Below are positions 55,255-64,000 of a stretch of DNA of 64,000 bases, in pieces; positions within the stretch are counted from its first letter, which is position 1; each line of letters begins with the position of its first letter. Position numbers and translations under genes: made by a program. The notes beneath the pieces were generated by a model, which was not told the origin of the DNA, ran no database searches, and saw nothing but the letters and a program-made list of their open reading frames with translations. Source of the stretch: Parastagonospora avenae f. sp. tritici 18332-5. Its lineage: Eukaryota; Ascomycota; Dothideomycetes; Pleosporales; Phaeosphaeriaceae. The DNA lies in assembly GCA_022559985.1 (NCBI GenBank), contig JAFJTR010000088.1, forward strand, positions 58,268 to 122,267, in the 5' to 3' direction.

Positions 55255-55926
55255 ATGTCGTCAGGCTTTGTGAGTGGCGGAACTGTAGATAATCCTACAA
55301 AACGAGACGATGAGTGGCGACAAGCACAAGCCGAGCTTGAGGCTGCTCGCAAAGCAAAAGCAGATCTGGCAGCGCAACACGATGGAAAGAGCCTGTTCGA
55401 GGTGCTGCAGGAGAACAAGGACAAGAAGCAGGCCGAATTCGAGGAGAGAGCTCGGTATAAGCTTCATGTGAGTTTGAACGACGAAGAAGCCGATTACCTG
55501 GATTCCATCGAGGAGAAGAGAAGGAAGGAGGAGGCTAAAGTGAAGAGAGATACACAGGAACAACTCGAGGCATTCCGCAGACAGCAAGAAGAAGACACTA
55601 CAATAGCTTTGGAGGCCGAGAATACGGGTATTTCTCGGGAGCAAGTACAGTGGGCTGCTACCGGGCGCAAAAGGAAGAAGGGTCCAGAGAATGGGCTCTT
55701 GAAGGGTGTGAAACTGAGGAAAGCAGAGTCGAACCCCGAGGAGAGCCTAAAATCCGACCCTACGCTCGCGGCACTCCATAAGACAACACCCTCCACAAAT
55801 GCATCCGGGGATCTACGTGTTGCTACTAGCAAAAGCGCTACGACACCGCGCCCTGGAGGCTCGACCAATGTTTTGTCTCTCGGCCTTGGATACGCCTCTT
55901 CTGAAGACAATGACGATGACAGCTGA
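55255..55926 (+). CDS. FAM192A/NIP30 N-terminal-domain protein
   Basis: Single exon, 223 residues. Begins MSSGFVSGG, with the family motif KRDDEWRQAQAELEA, SLFEVLQENKDKKQAEFEE and LDDDEADYLDS-like LNDEEADYLDSIEEKRR, then a charged coiled coil. The C-terminus is Ser/Thr-rich and acidic, ending SSEDNDDDS. The human relative (PSME3IP1) binds the proteasome activator PA28-gamma; the fungal role is not known to me. Predicted nuclear from KRKK motifs. Confidence 0.82.
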   Translation: MSSGFVSGGTVDNPTKRDDEWRQAQAELEAARKAKADLAAQHDGKSLFEVLQENKDKKQAEFEERARYKLHVSLNDEEADYLDSIEEKRRKEEAKVKRDTQEQLEAFRRQQEEDTTIALEAENTGISREQVQWAATGRKRKKGPENGLLKGVKLRKAESNPEESLKSDPTLAALHKTTPSTNASGDLRVATSKSATTPRPGGSTNVLSLGLGYASSEDNDDDS

Positions 55927-56080
55927 AGAGTAGAAATCTTAGGTAGATATAGCTATCAACAGCTGGCTACTATATCCCCAACCATTACACAGGATTATCA
56001 TATCAACAGCCCGAACTGTGGTGGGTACTCGCTTCATGATGGTGACAAACTATAGAGCCGTATGAAAACGGCTCGAACCG

Positions 56081-56511
56081 TCACTTCCTGGCGTTCGGGC
56101 GGCGGGAACTCGGGCGGCGAGCCCCAATGAACACCAGCCCCAGGACCCAGAGATCAACTGACTGGGGGTTGTGGAGGACATCTACACTTACGAGGACGAT
56201 GGTGCAGTAGAGGACATCTGCGAGGTTCCAAGAGTTCCACGCTACCATGCGGGGAAACCTCGACCACCCGGACGATAATCCGGGAGGTGCCGAGGAGTCT
56301 ACGACCACTGTGTCGAGGGCTCTACGGTCACTTTGATCACGAACAAGTAGTTGCAAACGCCATGAGAAACGGCGATTACCAGAATAATCACGAGGAAAGT
56401 TCCGCTGTCGAGGGTTCTAAACGTCGCTCTAACCACTATGCAACGGATGGATTCCGCAATCGCGAAGTTGATAACTCACCATGTGCCAGTTTCGGGGACA
56501 TCATGGAGTAG
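56081..56511 (-). other. Possible small two-exon membrane protein gene
   Basis: Two open stretches have a membrane-protein look. One near 56330-56410 reads TFLVIILVIAVSHGVCNYLFV; the other (56081-56265) reads WNSWNLADVLYCTIVLVSVDVL then LWVLGLVFIGARRPSSRRPN. They are in different frames and a 60-80-nt intron could join them. I cannot define the start or a unique splice. It may be spurious. The rest of 55927-56630 holds nothing I can name. Confidence 0.25.
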
Positions 56512-56630
56512 TTAATGGATAGTTAATAACACATGCAGCCATTGGTGCAGAACAGATTTCGATATGAATGTGTTCTACATCGACATGTAATGTTGTGTAT
56601 GCTACAGGCGTTGTGATGGATTCATGTTTA

Positions 56631-58220
56631 TTACCACTTTAGTGCACCAAAAGTCATTACCTTATTCCCAATATCGTGGACTGCTAGCACATTCCTATAA
56701 AAGTTGGCTCCGAGGATATACGGCAGGTCGCCACCCCAGGGCGGAGTGGGAGGTTCTTGGAAGCCCATCACGCAGATATGCTTCTGTGAGTCGACTACGC
56801 CCAGACTGCCGTCGACCAGAACGTCTGATACAGCGAAGGGAAGGTCCGTCCCGTTGATGCGAATGGCGACAGAAGGCGTCTTGGCATTACATGAAACCTC
56901 CCATTGCCCGTTATCTTGGTTGAAGGACGCTGGAGGGATGAAGGCTGCGGCAACTGTATCGACAAGAGCCTTCGGGAGTCGCGTGAATGCGGTACCGGTG
57001 TCTAGGATCGTGAATCTTTCTTGACTGTCGCCGTAATGGGTGCCGGCGGAGGTACCTGGTGCCCAAGCAGTGAATTCTCCGTTGACAACGAATCCGTCCG
57101 GTCGAATGACATAGTGGACATACTCATTCTCCAGCTGAAAGTGGTCGAATGTCTCTTTGAGTATTGGCGTAGTTGCGTATATCCCCGTGAGCGGCAAAGA
57201 GGATGACGATGGCGCGCCTCCTATCGTGAGGAAACCCGTGGCTGACAGGTCCGGATCGTTCTGACCCCTCTTGCCCAGGACGACCGAAAAGATGGGTTTT
57301 GCAACCAAGCTCTGTTCGAAGGCGGTTTCCAGCCATGGTTTGACAAATATGGCCTTTTTCCCGCCGTCTTGGGACGGATCCGTGCCCTCGTAAATGGCGG
57401 TGGTGGCACCAAGTCCCCAACCTAGTCACTATCGTCAGCAAACACTCAAGCCAGAAAGTATAGCGAAGAGGCATGAACTGCCATCTCGCATGACCGCTGA
57501 CGACGGTGACCCGAAGCGGACAACATGTTTTACGTACCCATAAGCCCACTGGTCAGATTGCCTGCACTCTCCCAAAAGGTCCTACTGACGAGCGACATCT
57601 TCTGATTCTTGACGGTGACACCTCCAAAGCCGACAGATTCGAGACCTACAATACCAGTCGCAAATTCTCCTCCGCCATATGTCACGTTGAAGTTCTGGTC
57701 CGGAATCTGGCCACCAGAAAAGCTTTTGGGGCCGTATTTCGGAAATCCGCAGGTGGGCTGCGATCTATGATGAGGAACGTTCGTGATCAGATTCAGGACA
57801 CCGCGTAAGAGTTAGGGAAGGCATGGAGACTCACTGTTGCTTGCCGTCTTTGTCTACACATACAAAATCGGCCTCCGGTACCCAAAAACTGCTGCTTCCA
57901 GTGTCAAACAAAACCTGAAGCGTCTCCGTACCAATGGTCACGTCAATCGCATATTGCGCTCCGTCGCCGATCGTGCGAAATGGTCCACCACTCTGGCGTT
58001 TTGCAGGTTGTGAACTAGCAACATGGTTGGAACGCAGTTTGAGGGGAACCCTGGATTCTACGACAGGTATACCACGCTCCTGGAGTGATAGAGTATAGGC
58101 ATCGGACAACGCCGCCGCATTACCACGTGAGAGTGGATGATAGGCTGGCGAGCTGAATGTAAATGTAGAGAGAAAAGCAAGCGCAGCAAAAGCTACTTGC
58201 TGGTTTCTGCGCGTCTGCAT
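56631..58220 (-). CDS. Secreted pepsin-like aspartic protease (A1 family)
   Basis: Three exons (57835-58220, 57538-57764, 56631-57421) give 467 residues. A signal peptide (residues 1-25, FAALAFLSTFTFSSPA) is followed by a propeptide ending near a Kex2-like KR at 74-75. Catalytic Asp motifs: FDTGSSSFW with Asp106 and ILDTGTAFTRLP with Asp345; between them the flap-like YGGGEFATGIVG. The end is NFYRNVLAVHDIGNKVMTF, typical of A1 enzymes. No GPI-type tail follows, so it is probably soluble and extracellular or vacuolar. It is the last intact gene before the retroelement block. Confidence 0.9.
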
Positions 58221-58767
58221 TATTGAATTCGACGACGGCTCGAAAGAGAATTGAGCGTTAGGAAGAAAGGAGGGCGAACGAGAGAAAGAATTTGTAAATT
58301 AAGGAACGGCCCGTGTATGGAATCGAATGATGATCTTGCTGCAAGTGAGCACCGCCGACAAAATACCGAAATTTGCGTCGTATTGCTAATAACTCACTCA
58401 CCAGCTCGAAAACAGGGACAGAAGAGAGATAGGGATAGATGAAAGAGGGAGAAGGAGGAGGAGCGCCGCAGAGTCAAAGAGGAGCAGTACATAGTGCTGG
58501 TTATGTTCCTAGAATAAATGTCAGTGAGGATACGATCAGGTCGCGCAGAGGAAGCAGGGGAAGCAGGGGTTGCGCAACACAGACCGCTTTTATGCTAACT
58601 ACTGCTATATATAGATGGTGTTGGGAGGCTCACTAGTGAAAGGAAATAACGATAACTATGAATGCATTCTGTACGATTGTTGTTCTTGGATTTTTTTTTT
58701 TTACGATAGTTGTTCTTGATTGATTCTATGTACCAAGGCGGAGAACTACAGAAGAGATGAGCTCAGG
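58221..58767. promoter_or_regulatory. Protease promoter and edge of the retroelement block
   Basis: About 550 bp, purine-rich near 58430-58570 with short tandem GGAAGCAGG units near 58550-58568 and a T-run at 58691-58700. No gene seen. Confidence 0.4.
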
Positions 58768-58855
58768 GGTTCTGGTCTGAGCGCTGCTCGCACGCCGCGA
58801 TCAGCGCGTCTAACCGCGTGACCGAGATCAGTGCGCCTAATCACGTAGTTGAGAT
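58768..58855. repeat. Dispersed repeat copy 2 with tandem 27-bp units
   Basis: 58768-58828 matches 28431-28490. Its last part is followed by a second diverged 27-bp copy (58829-58855); the differences between the two units are mainly C/T and G/A transitions. Probably transposon-end DNA modified by RIP. Confidence 0.6.
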
Positions 58856-59013
58856 ATTGACGATACTTGTGGTCCGAAACTAGAAGTCTTTTCTTTCTAG
58901 ATAGCTAGGCCATCTGCAGGTGCTGCTAGTGGCTGTGTATATCAGTAGTGACTGTATGTGTGTAGCATCAAACCTCAGAACTAGTTGGCCTCTAGACTCA
59001 TCCATCGACTCAG

Positions 59014-59387
59014 TGTTACGATCAAGGAGTTGGGACTCTTTGGTAACAACGAGAACCAACAAAGGGCGCCAACAGCGGGGCTGTGCGACCGGTCACGTGA
59101 CATACCATCCCGCCAAGCGAACCATCCCCAGATGGTATGACTACACAGGATGGCAGGATCTCTTAGTATATAGATCTCAACAGTAAGCGCTTATCGTTTA
59201 TTGTCTTTACCTTTGTATTTTAAGTTACCTAATACATTGTACTCTTTACAGAAGCACCCTCTTACTGTCTTAGTACGCCCTACCTCTGAATTCAGTGCCA
59301 ACATCTCTCATCCGCGAAAACCAACTTGAGCCCTTCGAGCCAGCTTCCCTCTGCTTAGCTACTTGATAGGTTTCAACACTTAGACTG
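59014..59387 (+). mobile_element. Gypsy-family LTR plus leader fragment (copy 1)
   Basis: 59014-59303 starts TGTTACG and ends GCCAACA (TG...CA with TGTTA/TAACA-like ends). The following 84 bp match the leader after the LTR at 60316-60714. The right halves of both copies (from GGATCTCTTAGTATATAGAT) are about 90 percent alike, while the left halves differ, so the copies are different subfamilies or one is rearranged. It is truncated against a copia fragment. Confidence 0.75.
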
Positions 59388-59640
59388 TTGGTCTATTGCT
59401 AGTAATGAAGCGTTTAAGAGCGCTGTTTAGAGACGCCTTAAAGAAGGCGTCTGCGGGGTTATCGTCACCGTTGATCTAGCGGATCTCCAAGATCTCGCGA
59501 CGCTCATACGATTGGCGCAGTGCCATGATATTAATTATGAGGCGCTACTCCTTCGTGGTCCTAAGCTTTACGAGGCACTTATACAGGGATTACAAGTCTG
59601 TACAGATGACTAGTAGAATTGCAGGTAGTCTAAGTCGTTT
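59388..59640 (-). pseudogene. Ty1/copia RNase H fragment
   Basis: Minus frame reads LVICTDL-stop-SLYKCLVKL, then RLIINIMALRQSYERREILEIR-stop-INGDDNPADAFFKASL. This is the C-terminal RNase H segment of fungal copia polyproteins (SLY.CL.KL, IMALRQSYERRE, NPADA). Three in-frame stops, one at the expected Trp (TGG to TAG). Both ends are cut by other elements. Confidence 0.8.
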
Positions 59641-59663
59641 AGCAATTATCCTTAGAGTAGTAG

Positions 59664-59971
59664 TGTCACGAGAGGCAACGAGCAGAAACGTCAGAGCTTG
59701 CAGGGAAGCTTGATTAATATACTACGTACAGGTCTTAGGTATAATACAAGACGTTGTGTGCAGAACAGAGCAAGGTACGGAGGCAGAAAGGAATATAAAC
59801 AGGGGAAGGCTCGAGCGCGGACGCTAAGCCTACGCGGAGATAGTCAGGAGGCGCATCGGCGGTTCTGCGGTTGCTAACGATCAGAGCCTTTTGCAGAGTA
59901 TAGTAGCCACCTGTGTAGTGTGGTACTGTCGAGTATAGTAGTCTGGGGTGTCAGGGTACGTTACCGTGACA
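59664..59971 (-). mobile_element. 3' LTR of a minus-strand gypsy chromovirus
   Basis: 308 bp with TGTCA...TGACA ends; closely related to the solo LTR at 30623-30943. In minus orientation it is preceded, three bases away, by a polypurine tract (59975-59984) and a chromodomain fragment, the standard order at the 3' end of a chromovirus. Differences from the solo LTR are mostly transitions plus one short deletion. Confidence 0.85.
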
Positions 59972-60315
59972 GTACCCCCCTCCTACACTCGAGCTCCTGC
60001 GAGCGTCGTTGCACTTATGTTCGTTGCAGTTCTTACTGCAATCTTAGGAGGTTCTAGTATGTCTAGGAACTTTATATAGAACTTAGTAATAGCTATAATA
60101 TTCTTTAAGTCTATAGCTAGTTCTTACATTATCTTATCATATCCTTACTAGATAATAAGGTATTTATATTATTTGCGTTGCTTATTATAGCAGAGTCCCT
60201 TAACGCTCTTAACAGCATATTCTTCTTTACTATTAATAGTGACAGGAGCTAGAGCAGAGACATGTTAGCCGGGCAGGTAGTCTAATTCTTCTGCTGCCGT
60301 GCAGAGGAGTGATAC
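59972..60315 (-). pseudogene. Chromodomain end of a gypsy polyprotein
   Basis: Minus frame reads LPG-stop-HVSALAPVTINSKEEYAVKSV, then YKYLII-stop-stop-GYDKIM-stop-ELAIDLKN. This fits a chromovirus chromodomain (EEYEV...YLVKWKGY...TWEP..DLKN) in which the tryptophan positions have become stops. The polypurine tract and LTR follow directly. The upstream part of pol is cut off at 60316 by another element's LTR. Confidence 0.75.
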
Positions 60316-60714
60316 TGTTACGGACCAGAAATGGGGACAGCACGACTTAAGAGATGTGGGATGAAAGACGGCAAGGCGACCCTGCTGCGGGGCAAGGTGC
60401 ATCCTACGCCAAGCCGCCAGACAAAGGATCACGTGACTAGTCTTCCAGTCCTACACGCCAAGGCACTCTTAGCGTTGCGTAAGACAATAGGACAAAATCC
60501 TAGCAATCTTACAGAGTCTAACAAGTCCTATAGGTGTGAACACTGTAGGACAGCGCAAGACATATAGGATCTCTTAGTATATAGATCTTAGCAATAAACG
60601 CCTATCGTTTATTATCTTTAACTTCGTATTTTAAGTTACCTAATATATTGTACTCTTTACAGAAGCACCCTCTTACTGTCTTAGTACGCCCAACCTCTGT
60701 ATCTAGTGCTAACA
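60316..60714 (+). mobile_element. 5' LTR of a plus-strand gypsy element
   Basis: 399 bp starting TGTTACGG and ending GCTAACA. The leader after it (to about 60800) matches that after the 59014 LTR. It is inserted into the 3' end of the minus-strand chromovirus and leads into the gag remnant. Confidence 0.75.
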
Positions 60715-60799
60715 TCTCTTATCCGCGAAAACTAACTTAAGCCCTTTAAGCCAGCTTCCCTCTGCTTAGCTACTTAATAGGTTTTAACACTTTGAAGAC

Positions 60800-62835
60800 T
60801 CTTAAGATAAGTAATACTGCTATAGATACACCTGAACTCTCTCACTAAGGTAGACACCGTGTTTAATTAGCTAAGCTAGATCTCTACTATAGAGACCGTG
60901 CTAAGCTTAAAACATAGATCCTCTAGTTTAACTAATACTTCTACTTAGAAGGCAACAATCTCAAAGAAGAAAGCAAAGTTATCTTAGCTACCACGTATAT
61001 GCGCGGAGACGCTGAAAAATGGGTTTAACCCTTCCTCTGCAGGTACATAGACAACAGCATTACTAACAGCAAGAACACCTGCCTTATAGAAGATTAGGAC
61101 AGGTTTAAACTAAAGCTTTAACAGAACTTCTTGCCTTTTAAGGAATCTGTTATAGCAGAATAGAAAATCTAGAACCTTTAGCAAACTAACTTAGCTGCTA
61201 ATTATACTATAATCTTCTAGCAGTATGCTGTATAGATTAACTAGGATAACAACGCGCTTATAAGAATGTACAAATAAGGACTTAAACCTAGAGTCTAGGA
61301 AGAACTTATGCGCACCAGCGCTACAGTTAATACTCTTGCAACCTTAACTAAAGAATTAATTAGACTAGATAATAAACTCTACGAACTGCAACTTGCTAAA
61401 CGCTTCTACGCTAAGCAAGCACCCTAAGAGACTTAGGGAAGAAATAACAGGTCTGCAGGATAATAGAACTGACCGTTTTAACCTAATTAAGGACGACAAT
61501 GCTTTTAACTAAAGATCCTAGGAGTTTATAGAACCTATAGTTAGAAGGTAATGCACCTTAATAACCTTAACTAAGGAAAACCTACGAACAAGACCTATTA
61601 TAAGGAAACACAGGTCTACTCTACAAAGAACTAGGATTAAGGAAAGGAAACGCGAAGCTGTTATAACTGTAGCAAACTAGGCTACCTATTACGTAATTGT
61701 CGTTAGAAAAATAAAGTAACACGCTAGCTTAATGTGTTAACTAGCGCCTAAGACGAGGAAGCTAAAGAATAGCAAGTAATCTGTTATAAGGTTACAGAGA
61801 CTAACGACAGAAGAATCTGAGTAGATATTAGCTAGGAAGTCGTACTAGCTAACAAAGAAAACTAAGTTATAACAGACACAGTGTCGCGCCTTTAAAAAGC
61901 TACTTAGGAAAATATTAAGGAAATTAATATATAGCTATAAGACCTTATAGCTATAAACAATATAGAGGTAAGAATTAGGAACAGAACCTTTAACAGACTA
62001 AAACCCTACAACTAGCAACTGCTATAAGACATTCTCCTTAAAGAAGTTAGATAAGGCAGAATTACTAAAACACACTCTAATAAAAAAGGTTACTAACTAG
62101 TTTATAGAAAACTACACGCCCCGTACCTTAACATCAGGAGAAGAGCTCTAACGCTACACCCTAGAAACTAAGTACCTACAGTATAGGACTACCAGGTCGA
62201 AGAGCAAGAGACAGATAACGAACTATTATTAGCAGAACAACTAGCTATCTATACCTCACTAGACAGCCCTACGTTAGGACAAAAGAGAACTACACAAGGA
62301 TATTAAATATAGGACAATTACTGCAAGGAACAGATCACAGAAACAGGAAAAATCCTGTGGCTATCTATAGATTAGGATATCTACCCTAACCTCGCCGAGT
62401 ACAAAAAGTACCTTAAGACGCTACTAAGCCATGACTACTATAAGGCGTTAGTAGCACCTTGACAGAAGCTGCAAGACAGGCAGATACAAGTATACTAGAA
62501 TAACAGATAAGCATTGCTCATTACTAACAAAGCACTACACTAGAAGGACTAGGTAGAAGAAGCTAAAGCAGAATACTAGCAATAACAGAAAATTATATCC
62601 TTAGCTAGAAAAAGCATTAAGTACATTAGGGACTATCAAAACACAAAGCATAACTCTATTTCTTAGACTACGTGTACTATAGACACCTGTAGAGTACACT
62701 TCTAAGATAAAGAAGCAAAAACACCAACTTTGGGCCCACCCAGCGCGCTTGCTCCAGCGCCTCCGGCATCCCAAAACTACGAGAATCCATCTCAGCTTAT
62801 TGCAAAACAAACTTTCTTTAGTTCTTACAGCCTCT
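60800..62835 (+). pseudogene. Gypsy gag (and possibly beyond), heavily RIP-mutated
   Basis: One plus frame, broken by dozens of stops, still reads a Ty3/gypsy gag: ATYMRGDAEKWV, then NSKNTCLIEDWDRFKLKL, ESVIAE-stop-KI-stop-NL, LIRMYK-stop-GLKPRV, and LIRLDNKLYELQL. A zinc knuckle near 61659-61700 reads CYNCSKLGYLLRNC, where the expected His is Tyr (CAC to TAC). Nearly every stop lies at an expected Gln or Trp. The downstream part (61750-62690) stays in the same style, but no reverse transcriptase motif is visible. The element seems cut off near 62830 by the LINE. Confidence 0.85.
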
Positions 62836-63194
62836 AGGCTTGTAGTTGAGGAGTGCAGCTAGGTGGAAACCTGTTGTTCCCCTTGTTCTGAATTTTCGCA
62901 TTCTACGCACAGACCTCGCTTATTTCATTAGAGATCAGAGCATAAGATAAACACTTAACACTGCCTTTTTGCTCTATTTTCTGCTATCTGGACGCCTTTC
63001 CCTCCCTAGAGGTTGACTAGTACAGCCAGTAAGGAGGGGAGAGAAGAAGGAGAAGTAAAACAGAGCTCCTCTTTTTCTCTTGTTTTTCAAGCCTGCAAAA
63101 GCAAGCAGAGCCTAGGTAACTCTGCTTAGTGCAAAAATAAGCTCTTTTTTAGTTAATTCCTGTCATTATATAATAAAAAGAGAAGGACTTTCTT

Positions 63195-63240
63195 TACACA
63201 CACACACACACATATATACATACACATATACATATATACC
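63195..63240 (+). repeat. AC/AT dinucleotide microsatellite
   Basis: A run of about ten AC units followed by AT/AC-mixed units just before the LINE ORF1 start. Such tracts are common at or near LINE 5' regions. Confidence 0.8.
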
Positions 63241-63253
63241 TCCTAAGCCTAAT

Positions 63254-64000
63254 ATGGCTTCTGCCACCCACCCTATAGGGTCTCTACAAGCGCGTACATC
63301 TCGGCACGCTGCGCAGCACAGCGCAATGCATATAGATATATCCTTAGGAGAAGAGGAAGAAACAGAAAGCAGCTAAGATAAGCTAGCTAGTAAATAGTCC
63401 TAGAGACAAAAGCAGAGTAAAAAGCAAACACTCAATTAGCGCTCCCCACAGAAGCAACAGCAAGAGGTGCTAGCACAGGATGTACTATTTTAGAAAGCAA
63501 GATAGCTATACTGTATCTCCTAAGGCATAAAAGCCTTCTAAGAGGCCTTAAAGCTAGCAGAGGGGAAAGAGGCTACAGCAGAAACAGCAACAAGAGAACT
63601 GCTTGAACAGGCAACCTCAGTACAGCAAGGAAAAGCAGAATTAGCTCTAGCAGCTATAAGAGAGCTTGCAAAGGAGATATAAGCTCTAAAGAAATATGTC
63701 CTAAAAGCAATAAGCGCAACTGTTAATAATGCAAACACTGCAAAACTAGCAAGGAAAACGTACGCAGACGCTGTTAAACTAGCTACTTACCTAAATAATA
63801 CGCCTCTTCTAGGACAGTCTGTACATGCTACACTACCTTAAGGCAAACTACAGAACAGCGTTAAAGCTATAAAGATAATAGTAGAATAACGGAGGAAAGA
63901 TAAATAAAAGAGAGAGCTTATACTGCTAGTAGAACAAGCAAACGCAGCAGCAGCAGAGGCAGTAGATCCTCTATCACAGAGAAACGCGATCAACACAGCC
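63254..64000 (+). pseudogene. LINE (Tad1-like) ORF1 remnant, cut by the window edge
   Basis: From the ATG at 63254 the frame reads MASATHPIGSLQARTSRHAAQ, an acidic segment, then a lysine/alanine-rich coiled-coil-like region (ELALAAIRELAKEI, KKYVLKAISATVNNANT, KLARKTYADAVKLA). It is broken by stops at expected glutamines. The layout and the KTYADAV segment resemble ORF1 of fungal non-LTR retrotransposons. No reverse transcriptase lies in the window. Its 5' region probably starts near 62840. The LINE assignment is by resemblance. Confidence 0.6.

Noticed and set aside
58550..58568. Short tandem GGAAGCAGG units considered as a CRISPR-like or regulatory array
   Set aside because: Only about two units, purine-rich low complexity; nothing CRISPR-like occurs in this eukaryotic window.

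Overview
The window looks like nuclear DNA of a filamentous ascomycete. Genes are compact and carry short introns (about 45-70 nt, GT...CTRAC...AG). The gene content is eukaryotic and fungal (Zn2Cys6 regulator, Sba1/p23, KMT1/Clr4, Nup120). The repeats carry C-to-T damage of the kind left by repeat-induced point mutation (RIP), which points to Pezizomycotina. My impression is a Pleosporales-type Dothideomycete, but that is inference. All gene models were spliced by hand from reading-frame continuity and splice signals; no database search was run.

Layout: 1-27.8 kb is gene-rich. It holds MRE11 (-), RSM19/uS19m (+), TAF10 (-), an F-box protein (+), a La-motif LARP1/Sro9-like protein (+) with a decayed 3' end, a protein resembling those annotated as casein kinase II beta-2 (+), an MCT-family transporter (+), a small orphan (-), a 2440-residue coiled-coil protein (+), and a chromodomain-SET H3K9 methyltransferase of the KMT1/Clr4 type (-). 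From 27.8 to 31.6 kb is a repeat island with a pogo/Fot1-type transposase pseudogene, a second pogo fragment and a solo LTR with a target-site duplication.

From 31.6 to 58.2 kb genes resume: RRP1 (+), a four-helix membrane protein (-), an mpaB-like oxygenase (-), a BED-like/Zn2Cys6 regulator (+), VPS24 (-), SBA1/p23 (+), a TTC1-like TPR protein (-), a HAD phosphatase (+), a coiled-coil protein with a probable GC-AG intron (-), an E2 enzyme with a long tail (-), NUP120 (-), RAD51 (-), an aldo-keto reductase (-), a FAM192A/NIP30-like protein (+) and a secreted aspartic protease (-). From 58.7 kb to the edge is a second, AT-rich block of nested retroelements: LTRs, a copia RNase H fragment, a chromovirus-type gypsy 3' end, a gypsy gag and a LINE ORF1.

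The genes are mostly housekeeping: DNA repair, transcription, ribosome biogenesis, nuclear pore and ESCRT. They do not form a metabolic cluster. The most notable points are the decayed LARP 3' end, an exon-phase conflict in the KMT1 gene next to a RIP-damaged island, and the nested retroelement block. I did not find a convincing new biological system.
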